A stretch of 49,345 nucleotides of DNA, from positions 1 to 49,345 of the forward strand of contig JAAXGQ010000045.1 in NCBI GenBank assembly GCA_012271265.1. Direction: 5' to 3'. Shown one piece after another: positions 42,692 to 49,345 of the stretch. Position numbers and translations under genes: made by a program. This DNA is from Vicinamibacteraceae bacterium. GTDB lineage: Bacteria; Acidobacteriota; Vicinamibacteria; Marinacidobacterales; Marinacidobacteraceae. The notes under the pieces were generated by a model. That model was not told where the DNA came from. It saw only the letters and a list, made by a program, of their open reading frames with translations, and did not search any database. Position 1 is the first letter of the stretch; each line of letters starts with the position of its first letter.

Positions 42692-43852
42692 ATGGCCGAC
42701 GCCTGCACCATTCTGGTCGTCGACGACGAACCGGATCTCGAGACGCTCATTCGCCAGCGTTTCCGCCGCCGCATCCGCAAGAAGGAACTGTCCTTCGTGT
42801 TTGCGCGGGACGGGGTGCAGGCGCTCACGGCTCTCGACGAGCGGCCGGAAATCGAGCTCATCATGACCGACATCAACATGCCCCGGATGGACGGTCTCAC
42901 CCTTCTCAACGAGCTCAAGGAAGTGCGGCCCCGGGTGCGGGCCGTCGTGGTTTCCGCGTACGGCGACATGCGCAACATCCGGACGGCGATGAACCGGGGC
43001 GCCTTCGACTTCGTGACGAAGCCGATCGACTTCCGGGACCTCGAGGTCACGATCAACAAGACGATCCGTCACGTCGTCCTGATGCGGGAGGCTCTCCACC
43101 ATCGGGCGCAACTGATCGCTCTGCACGAGGAACTGCGCGTCGCGCGGAGCATGCAGATGTCGATCCTGCCGCAGACCTTTCCCGCCATGGCGGGGTCGGA
43201 GACCCATGCGGTGATGACGCCGGCTCAGGATGTCGGCGGCGACTTCTACGATGTCTTCCACCTGCCCGAGGGACGCATCGGCGTGGTCATGGCCGATGTC
43301 TCCGGGAAGGGCGTCCCGGCGGCCCTGTTCATGATGGTCAGCCGCACCCTCGTCAAGGGCCACGCCGTCGGGGCCCTGAAGCCGGGGGCGCTGCTCACCA
43401 GGATCAACGAATTGCTCGGGGAGGAAAACGAGAACGGAATGTTCGTCACCCTGGTCTTCGGCGTGCTCGACACCGGGACCGGCCTCTTCCAGTACGCAAA
43501 CGCCGGGCATTGCTCGCCGTACCTGGTGCAAAAGGGCAGGAAGCCGCGCGAACTGCCACTCACGCGGGGCATCGCCCTCGGTGTCTGGCCCGGCGTCCAG
43601 TATCAGGACGCCGAGGTCAGGTTGTCCCCGGGGGACACCATTTTTCTCTACACCGACGGGGTGAACGAAGCCGAGGGCCCCGGGAAGGAACTCTTCGAGA
43701 ACGGGCGGCTGGAGCAGACCCTGGAAGCCAACGCCGGGAAGTCGCCGGAAGAGATCAACGACGCAGTCCTGCAGGCGGTCCGGGACTTCACCGGCGGGGA
43801 GCACCAGTCCGACGACATCACCTGCCTCACCCTGTCCTATCGCCGCAGTTGA
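42692..43852 (+). CDS. Response regulator with PP2C-type (SpoIIE/RsbU) phosphatase output
   Basis: This 386-aa protein has a receiver domain at residues 1-125 with acidic pocket Asp11-Asp12, phospho-acceptor Asp60 (MTDINMPRMDG) and Lys110 (FVTKP). A short helical linker (about 125-155) leads to the PP2C domain: DVGGDFYD, ADVSGKGVPAA, NAGHCSPYL, LYTDGVNEA and QSDDIT carry the metal-binding Asp residues. Such proteins dephosphorylate anti-sigma-factor antagonists, switching a partner-exchange pathway when the receiver is phosphorylated. It is the first gene of an operon with a substrate-binding protein and a histidine kinase, the probable phosphodonor. Confidence 0.92.
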   Translation: MADACTILVVDDEPDLETLIRQRFRRRIRKKELSFVFARDGVQALTALDERPEIELIMTDINMPRMDGLTLLNELKEVRPRVRAVVVSAYGDMRNIRTAMNRGAFDFVTKPIDFRDLEVTINKTIRHVVLMREALHHRAQLIALHEELRVARSMQMSILPQTFPAMAGSETHAVMTPAQDVGGDFYDVFHLPEGRIGVVMADVSGKGVPAALFMMVSRTLVKGHAVGALKPGALLTRINELLGEENENGMFVTLVFGVLDTGTGLFQYANAGHCSPYLVQKGRKPRELPLTRGIALGVWPGVQYQDAEVRLSPGDTIFLYTDGVNEAEGPGKELFENGRLEQTLEANAGKSPEEINDAVLQAVRDFTGGEHQSDDITCLTLSYRRS

Positions 43853-45045
43853 AGCCCCCGCTGCACCCTCGCCGGGCTCCATCTCGAACGGTGCGGGCCC
43901 GAGCAGCCATAGCCCCGCTGGCGTTCCTGCTTCCGGCGGTCGGGCAGGCCCAGGAAACCGGAGTCACCCCGGATCGGGTCCGCTTCGGCCAGACGGCGGC
44001 CCTCACCGGGCCTTCGGCCGGACTCGGCACGGGCGTGCGCGACGGCATTCTGGCGGCCTTCGGGGAGGTCAACGACGCGGGCGGCATTCACGGCCGCCAG
44101 CTGGAGCTCGTCGCCCTCGACGACGGCTACGAGCCTGCCACCGCACTCACCAACGCGCGCCGGCTCCTGGCCGAGGAACAGGTCTTCGCGCTGATCGGCG
44201 CGGTCGGAACGCCGACGTCCGAGCCCGCGGAGCAGGTTGCCGAGGATGGCGGCGCCCCGTACATCGGCCCTTATACGGGGGCCGAATTCCTGCGGGACCC
44301 GGTTGGGGCGCCGACTACCGTCAACGTTCGGGCCTCCTACTTTCAGGAGACGGCCGAGATGGTGCAGCGGCTGACCCGCGATCTGGGGATCAACCGGATC
44401 GCGGTCCTCTCCCAGGACGACTCGTACGGACAGGCCGGGTTGCGGGGCGTGCAGATGGCCCTCTCAGGATCCGGGCTGCAGCTCGCCGGCCACGCGGTGT
44501 ACCGCCGGAACACGACCGCAGTCAAGATGGCGGCGCTGGAACTCCGCCACGCACAGCCCGAGGCCGTGATCGTTATCGGGGCCTACCGGCCGGCGGCGGC
44601 GTTCGTCCGCTGGTGCCACCGGCTTGGGTTTCGTCCGCTGATGATGAACATCTCCTTCGTCGGGGGCGAGCTCCTCGCCGAGGACCTGCGAGCCGTCGGC
44701 GAAGGGGTTCTGGTGACCCAGGTCATGCCCCACCCCGAGGACACCTCGCTGGACGTGGTGCGGCGTTACCGGGCCGCCTTGCGCCGCCACGCCCCGCGCG
44801 CACCGTTCAGCTACGTCTCCCTCGAGGGGTACGTGGCTGGACGGGTCGCAGCCGAAGGCCTGGAACGCGCCGGCCTGGACCCGACCCGAGCCCGATTTCT
44901 CGAGATCTTTCGCTCCCCGGCGCCGATGGACTTCGGGGGCATCACGCTGCGCTACGGGCCCGGCGACAACCGGGGCTCCGACCAGGTCTTCCTTACGAGG
45001 ATCGGGCCCGATGGCAGGCTGACCTCAATCGGGAGCCTGCGCTGA
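43849..45045 (+). CDS. Branched-chain amino acid-type periplasmic substrate-binding protein
   Basis: The protein is 398 aa from TTG 43849 (TTGA overlap with the phosphatase stop); GTG 43891 is a good alternative. The signal peptide ends near AVGQAQ. The mature protein has the type I periplasmic-binding fold of LivK/ABC solute-binding proteins: RFGQTAALTGPSAGLG, INDAGGI-like VNDAGGIHGRQLELV, FALIGAVGTPTSEPA and the later IAVLSQDDSYGQAG. No ABC permease or ATPase is nearby. Its position between a PP2C regulator and a histidine kinase suggests it senses a ligand for the kinase rather than feeding a transporter. Confidence 0.88.
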   Translation: MKPPLHPRRAPSRTVRARAAIAPLAFLLPAVGQAQETGVTPDRVRFGQTAALTGPSAGLGTGVRDGILAAFGEVNDAGGIHGRQLELVALDDGYEPATALTNARRLLAEEQVFALIGAVGTPTSEPAEQVAEDGGAPYIGPYTGAEFLRDPVGAPTTVNVRASYFQETAEMVQRLTRDLGINRIAVLSQDDSYGQAGLRGVQMALSGSGLQLAGHAVYRRNTTAVKMAALELRHAQPEAVIVIGAYRPAAAFVRWCHRLGFRPLMMNISFVGGELLAEDLRAVGEGVLVTQVMPHPEDTSLDVVRRYRAALRRHAPRAPFSYVSLEGYVAGRVAAEGLERAGLDPTRARFLEIFRSPAPMDFGGITLRYGPGDNRGSDQVFLTRIGPDGRLTSIGSLR

Positions 45046-45055
45046 AGGTGCTCCG

Positions 45056-47392
45056 GTGACCGGCGCCGCATCGGCCACCCCGCCCGGGGACGGGGACCGT
45101 GGAGGAGTCTCCCGCCGATCTGTCGCAGGGGCGCTCCGCGATGCGTTGACCGGAGTCTCCGAGGTCGCGCGCGGGACGGCGCCGACGGCGCAGCCTCCTC
45201 CGACCGACAACAACCAGAAGCGGACGGGGTTCTTTCGCGCGATCCGAAGCCTCGCCGGATCGCGGGGAAGCCTCCGGCGGCAGTTCGCCCTGGGGATCGG
45301 AACCGCGGTCCTGTTCCCGCTTCTCGCGAGCGCGGTGGCGCTCGTCGCGTTCTTCCGGGTGAGCACCCTGCAGCGGGAGATCAACAGCGAGTACGTGCCG
45401 GCGCTGACCCGCGCGGTACAGATCGGGCAGCTGGCGGCGCGGCTCGCCGGCGCCGCCCCGGCGCTCGTCGCCGCGGCCCAGGAGCGGGGTGATGACGAGG
45501 GGGACGCTCAAGGAATCCCCTCGCCGGGCGACGCAGAAAGCGGCGGCCAGTTGATGGAGCACGCGGCCCGGATGATTGAACTCTCCAGCGGGATGGCCGC
45601 GAGTGAGCGCACGCAGTCGCTGCAGGCGTTTTCCGAGGACCTTGCGAGCAACCTTCGGGACATTCAGGTCTCTGTCAACACGAGCGTGGCCCTGCAGGAG
45701 AAGGAGGAAGCCATCAGGGAACGCGCCGCGGTCCTCACCCAGCGGCTGAGTCAGGTCAGCGGCGCGCCGCTCGACGACCAGTTGTTCTACATGGCCACAG
45801 GTCTGCGGAACCTCGATGATTCCCCGGCGCCGCCAGCGGTTCGCGGTTCCGAAGCGGAGGTGAGGCAGATCGCGGCCCTCGGGGTCCTGGACTCCCGGGC
45901 CAGCCTGGCGTTGAGCCTGCTGAACGACGCGACCGTCCTGCGGGACTTTGCCCGGCTGGACACCGTGGAAGAGCAGTTCGTCGCGGCGACCGACGCGGTG
46001 GAGCGGGCGCTGGCCACGCTGGGGCCCCGCGCCCCGCCGCAGTTGGGCGAAATCGTGCGGGAAGTGACGGCGCTGGGCCTGGGGGAGGACGGTGCGTTTC
46101 CGGTGCATCGGGCCTATCTCACCGAGACGCGCAACCAGGTGGCCTACCTGGAACGGAACGTCCAGATCACCGAGTCTCTCGAGGCTGCGGTGACGAGCCT
46201 GACCATCGGGCTCGAAGTGGACGCCCTCTTCGCCACGGAGGGTTCGGAGACAGCGCTGAATCTCGGCCGGCTGCTGCTGGTCGGGCTGAACATCATTGGG
46301 ATCGCCTGCGCCGGCGTGGTGCTCTGGATCCTGGGACGCAGGGTCATCGCCCGACTCACCCGGCTCTCCTCCGCCATGCGCCGCATGGCCGAGGGCGACC
46401 TGGAGACCGAAGTGCGCACTCGCGGCAGCGACGAAGTCGCGGTGATGGGCCAGGCGCTCGAGGTCTTCCGGCGTCACGCGCTGGAGGTGCAGCGGCTGAA
46501 CCTGGTGGAGGAACTGGCGAAGAAGGTCGAGGCCCAGAACGAGAAACTGGAGAACACCCTCGCCGACCTGCGCCGGGCCCAGGATCAGATGGTCATGCAG
46601 GAGAAGCTGGCGTCACTCGGACAGCTCACCGCCGGCATTGCCCACGAAATCAAGAACCCGCTCAACTTCGTGAACAACTTCGCGGACATCTCGGTGAGCC
46701 TCATCGAGGACCTGAACGCGGAAATCGATGACGTCAGCGAGAGAATCCCGGAGGACAGCAAGGAAGAAATCAAGGACATCAGCGCCGACCTCACCGGAAA
46801 CATGGAGCGGATCGTTCACCACGGAAAGCGCGCCAGCTCCATCGTCTACGGGATGCTCGAGCACTCCCGGAAAGAAGCCGGGGACAGCCGCCCGACCGAC
46901 ATCAACGGCATGCTCGAGGAGTTTCTGGCCCTGGCCTTCCACTCGATGCGTGCTGAGGACAACACCTTCCAGATGACGATCCGCAAGGACCTCGGCAGCA
47001 ATGTGGGAGAGATCGAGGCCGTTCCCCAGGACCTCAGCCGGGTGTTCCTCAATATCGTCACGAACGCCTGCCAGGCCACGCTGGAGAAGCAGCACGCGGA
47101 CGGGGTGGATCCGGCCTGGGAACCTCTCATCAACGTCCGGAGCCGCCGCGAGAACGGCACGGTCGAAGTCCGGATCCGCGACAACGGCCCCGGCATCCCC
47201 GACAAGGTCAAGGCCAGGCTCTTCGAGCCGTTCTTCACCACCAAGGAGGGGACCAAGGGGACCGGGTTGGGGCTCTCGCTGGCCTACGACATCGTGCGCA
47301 GCCACGGCGGCGAACTCGCGGTGGAATCGGAAGTCGGAATCGGCACGGAGTTCACCATCACCCTCCCCGACCGCCCCCCACCCGCCGCCTGA
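45056..47392 (+). CDS. Membrane-bound sensor histidine kinase with HAMP domain
   Basis: The protein is 778 aa from GTG 45056, 10 bp after the binding-protein gene. A ~75-residue cytosolic N-terminus precedes TM1 (about 76-102, ALGIGTAVLFPLLASAVALV). A large periplasmic helical sensor domain (about 103-403) and TM2 (about 404-426) follow, then HAMP (RLTRLSSAMRRMAEGDLETEV) and a coiled coil. The dimerisation domain has His530 in GIAHEIKNPLNF. ATPase boxes are NIVTNACQAT (N), RDNGPGIPD (G1), FEPFFTTKEG (F) and GTGLGLSLAYDIV (G2). All catalytic motifs are intact. It probably phosphorylates the receiver-PP2C protein at the head of the operon in response to the binding protein. Confidence 0.93.
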   Translation: MTGAASATPPGDGDRGGVSRRSVAGALRDALTGVSEVARGTAPTAQPPPTDNNQKRTGFFRAIRSLAGSRGSLRRQFALGIGTAVLFPLLASAVALVAFFRVSTLQREINSEYVPALTRAVQIGQLAARLAGAAPALVAAAQERGDDEGDAQGIPSPGDAESGGQLMEHAARMIELSSGMAASERTQSLQAFSEDLASNLRDIQVSVNTSVALQEKEEAIRERAAVLTQRLSQVSGAPLDDQLFYMATGLRNLDDSPAPPAVRGSEAEVRQIAALGVLDSRASLALSLLNDATVLRDFARLDTVEEQFVAATDAVERALATLGPRAPPQLGEIVREVTALGLGEDGAFPVHRAYLTETRNQVAYLERNVQITESLEAAVTSLTIGLEVDALFATEGSETALNLGRLLLVGLNIIGIACAGVVLWILGRRVIARLTRLSSAMRRMAEGDLETEVRTRGSDEVAVMGQALEVFRRHALEVQRLNLVEELAKKVEAQNEKLENTLADLRRAQDQMVMQEKLASLGQLTAGIAHEIKNPLNFVNNFADISVSLIEDLNAEIDDVSERIPEDSKEEIKDISADLTGNMERIVHHGKRASSIVYGMLEHSRKEAGDSRPTDINGMLEEFLALAFHSMRAEDNTFQMTIRKDLGSNVGEIEAVPQDLSRVFLNIVTNACQATLEKQHADGVDPAWEPLINVRSRRENGTVEVRIRDNGPGIPDKVKARLFEPFFTTKEGTKGTGLGLSLAYDIVRSHGGELAVESEVGIGTEFTITLPDRPPPAA

Positions 47393-47520
47393 CCCCTTGA
47401 ACGCAGCACTCCTGACCGGACTCCCAGGGTGCGGCGGCTCCGGGTGACATCTCGCGGCCGCAGCGCGCCGCATCCGCGGACCCGCCTTTGGCGGAGGCCG
47501 CCCTGGAGCCAGGATTCGCA

Positions 47521-48960
47521 ATGAGTTCTTCCATCGATCGTCGTTCCTTCTTCCAATGGCTGGCCGTATCTGCGCCGTCCCTGATCGGGCTGGCGCGACT
47601 CGCCGAGGCGGCCGGATCCGCTGGACCAACCGGACCGACCGTGCGGAATCCACCGGCCGTCCCGGACGAGCCGACGCGCGCGCCCAATTACGGCCCACTG
47701 ATGACCAGTTCGGACAGTCCCCGTTTCGAGATTCCGGAAGGTTTCCGCTGCGTTCCCGTGAGTTCAAGCGGTCTGGCTACGTCGGGTCGATCCGATCTCG
47801 ACGTGCCCAACGCCTTTGACGGCATGGCCGCCTTCCCGTTGCCGAACGGCAACCTGCGACTGATCCGTAACCACGAAATGCGCGACAGCGCGACGAGCGC
47901 GCACGCGCGACCCATCGGCGAGCCTTACTACGATCCCCTGGCCACCGGAGGCACGACGTCGCTGGAGATCCGGATCTCCGACGCGGCTGGCGACCTGACC
48001 GTCGAATTGGTGGATGAATTCGTGTCCCTGGCAGGCACTCTTCGAAACTGCGCGGGCGGGCCAACGCCCTGGGGCAGTTGGCTGTCCTGCGAAGAGACCG
48101 TATACGGCCCGCAGGCCGGCTATCGCAGGCCGCACGGATACGTCTTCGAGGTCCCGGCAGGCGCCGCAGCCGCGGTCGATCCGTTGCCGCTGCGAGAGAT
48201 GGGGCGCTTCGTGCACGAGGCCGCGGCCGTGGACCCGGTCACCGGGATCGTGTACGAGACCGAAGACCGGAACTACGAACCGGGGCAGCACCCGGGCGCG
48301 GGCTTCTACCGGTTCATCCCCCATCAGGCGGATGTGTTGTCCGCAGGCGGTCGTCTGCAGATGCTGGCGATTACCGACCGACCCCGTTACGCGACGGCTC
48401 GGGGACAAACCGTTGGCGCCGTGCACCCGGTTCACTGGGTTGACATCGACAATCCCGATCCTGCGGATGCCGAAGAGAACCCATTGGCCGTCTTCCGCCA
48501 GGGCCGGGCGAGGGGCGCGGCGAGCTTCGACCGACTCGAGGGCGCCTGGCACGGAGACGATGGCATCTACATCGTGTCCACGAGCGGAGGCGACGCCAGG
48601 TCCGGACAGGTCTTCCACTACCGTCCCACATCGGATGACGCCGGCGAACTGACGCTCGTCTTTGAGTCATCGTCCAGCCGGGTGCTCGATGCCCCCGACA
48701 ACGTCGTGGTCAGCCCGCGGGGCGGAGTCGTGCTGTGCGAGGACGGGACCGACGATCACTACATCCGGGGTCTGAATCGCGAGGGGGAGATCTTCAACCT
48801 TGTGCACGCGCCGAACCCGGTCGGCGAGTACGCGGGAACATGTTTCAGCCCCGACGGGAGAGTGCTGTTTTTCAACGTGCAGGGATCGGGGAGGTTTGGC
48901 GGCCCACGGTCCAGCACGACGTATGCGATGTGGGGGCCGTGGGAAAAGGGGCCCGTGTAG
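47521..48960 (+). CDS. PhoX-like (DUF839) Tat-exported phosphatase-family protein
   Basis: The protein is 479 aa from ATG 47521, with AGGA 7 nt upstream; the ORF-track start 47488 adds 11 residues. The twin-arginine signal is DRRSFFQWLAVSAPSLIGLARLAEA. The body is a predicted beta-propeller with PhoX hallmarks: PNGNLRLIRNHE, NCAGGPTPWGSWLSCEE, GRFVHEAAAVDP, VYETEDR and DAPDNVVVSPRGGVVLCEDG. PhoX-type enzymes are calcium/iron-dependent phosphomonoesterases, but DUF839 also contains members of unproven activity. Probably periplasmic. It is preceded by 128 bp without a clear terminator and followed by repeat array D. Confidence 0.85.
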   Translation: MSSSIDRRSFFQWLAVSAPSLIGLARLAEAAGSAGPTGPTVRNPPAVPDEPTRAPNYGPLMTSSDSPRFEIPEGFRCVPVSSSGLATSGRSDLDVPNAFDGMAAFPLPNGNLRLIRNHEMRDSATSAHARPIGEPYYDPLATGGTTSLEIRISDAAGDLTVELVDEFVSLAGTLRNCAGGPTPWGSWLSCEETVYGPQAGYRRPHGYVFEVPAGAAAAVDPLPLREMGRFVHEAAAVDPVTGIVYETEDRNYEPGQHPGAGFYRFIPHQADVLSAGGRLQMLAITDRPRYATARGQTVGAVHPVHWVDIDNPDPADAEENPLAVFRQGRARGAASFDRLEGAWHGDDGIYIVSTSGGDARSGQVFHYRPTSDDAGELTLVFESSSSRVLDAPDNVVVSPRGGVVLCEDGTDDHYIRGLNREGEIFNLVHAPNPVGEYAGTCFSPDGRVLFFNVQGSGRFGGPRSSTTYAMWGPWEKGPV

Positions 48961-49023
48961 CCAGGGCGGCGCGCCCCTGCGGCGCCCTTTGGAACCCATT
49001 GCCGCGCCAGAGACGGCGATCCA

Positions 49024-49345
49024 TGGAGCGCCGGCCCCATGGAGCGCCGGCGTCCTCGCCGGCCTACGCCGCACCCTCGGTCCCCAAGCCAGTCTCCTGC
49101 CGACTCCGCCGCACCATGGAGCGCCGGCGTCCTCGCCGGCCTACGCCGCACCGCAGGTCCCTCAGCCAGTCTCCTGCCGACCGCGCCGCCACATGGAACG
49201 CCGGCCCCATGGAGCGCCGGCGTCCTCGCCGGCCTACGCCGCACCGCAGGTCCCTCTTAGAGGCAGTCCCCTGCCGACCGCGCCAACGTGCCGACCGACC
49301 GTGGACCGGGAGGCCCACGGTCCATGCCCGCCTCCGGCGGTGGCC
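49024..49345. repeat. REP-like hairpin repeat array D
   Basis: Three forward copies are at 49041-49064, 49118-49141 and 49211-49234. The first period is 77 bp; the second is 93 bp because an extra GGAACGCCGGCCCCAT half-unit is inserted. The same half-unit occurs at about 221-236 in array A. The 'spacers' are themselves conserved, so this is not a CRISPR. The array runs off the window end with the secondary module at 49291-49345. The 60 bp between the PhoX stop and the array contains nothing recognisable. Confidence 0.87.
49291..49345. repeat. Secondary hairpin module, copy at window end
   Basis: GACCGTGG (49297-49304) and CCACGGTC (49315-49322) form an 8-bp stem, followed by CATGCCCGCCTCCGGCGGTGGCC. 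It closely matches 77-129. Confidence 0.65.

Noticed and set aside
41264-43882. 872-aa minus-strand ORF
   Set aside because: The N-terminal 431 codons are antisense to the receiver-PP2C gene. The real start is ATG 42589 with GGAGG and a Tat signal.
49041-49234. CRISPR-like regularly spaced repeats
   Set aside because: The intervening sequences are conserved copies of one another, the repeat is a REP-like hairpin, and no cas genes are present.

Overview
The window is a high-GC, gene-dense bacterial chromosome segment with no rRNA, tRNA, CRISPR, phage or plasmid backbone genes. Its content suggests an Acidobacteriota-like heterotroph: two Oar-type TonB-dependent receptors with N-terminal carboxypeptidase-regulatory-like domains, a GWxTD-domain protein, a CRTAC1/ASPIC-UnbV protein with a TPR partner, and many Tat- or lipoprotein-exported hydrolases. 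This taxonomic placement is inference from gene families; no marker gene is present.

Layout. 1-340 is a REP-like repeat array abutting a decayed CinA/MoCF-domain gene (341-627) and a small coiled-coil membrane protein. 1.2-7.6 kb carries the GWxTD/TPR protein, TonB receptor 1 with a strong terminator, and a frameshifted beta-barrel gene. 7.9-11.3 kb holds an orphan AAA ATPase and a convergent matrixin/lipoprotein pair. 11.5-14.9 kb is a Yip1 / membrane-fusion protein / MacB-like permease operon ending in a second repeat array. 15.1-23.3 kb is minus strand: TonB receptor 2, then a TPR - CRTAC1 - M28 peptidase operon. 23.8-29.6 kb contains exported amino-acid-type enzymes (AstE-like deacylase, a D-amino-acid-oxidase-like flavoprotein, an HD protein), an APC permease, a RidA lipoprotein and a DinB protein. 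29.6-37.9 kb has an MFS transporter, a hydrolase-like lipoprotein behind a structured leader, two divergent YtcJ-type amidohydrolases, a 2-hydroxyacid dehydrogenase and an FAH-family enzyme. 38.0-42.6 kb has a Tat amidase, a third repeat array, an MscS channel and a Tat aminotransferase-fold protein. 42.7-47.4 kb is a signalling operon (REC-PP2C phosphatase, substrate-binding protein, histidine kinase), followed by a PhoX-like protein and a fourth repeat array.

How it works together. The common theme is extracytoplasmic processing: receptors take up large substrates, secreted peptidases, amidases, deacylases and amidohydrolases break them down, and permeases import products. The best candidates for something undescribed are: (i) a D-amino-acid-oxidase-like enzyme whose conserved C-terminal segment sits before the Rossmann fold, encoded near a RidA lipoprotein; (ii) a structured leader RNA with an 18-codon upstream ORF whose last codons pair with the Shine-Dalgarno of a hydrolase-like lipoprotein lacking its catalytic serine; (iii) REP-like hairpins with compensatory base changes, confined to gene ends; and (iv) recurrent TANNNT-like boxes 6-12 nt before start codons, pointing to leaderless transcription.
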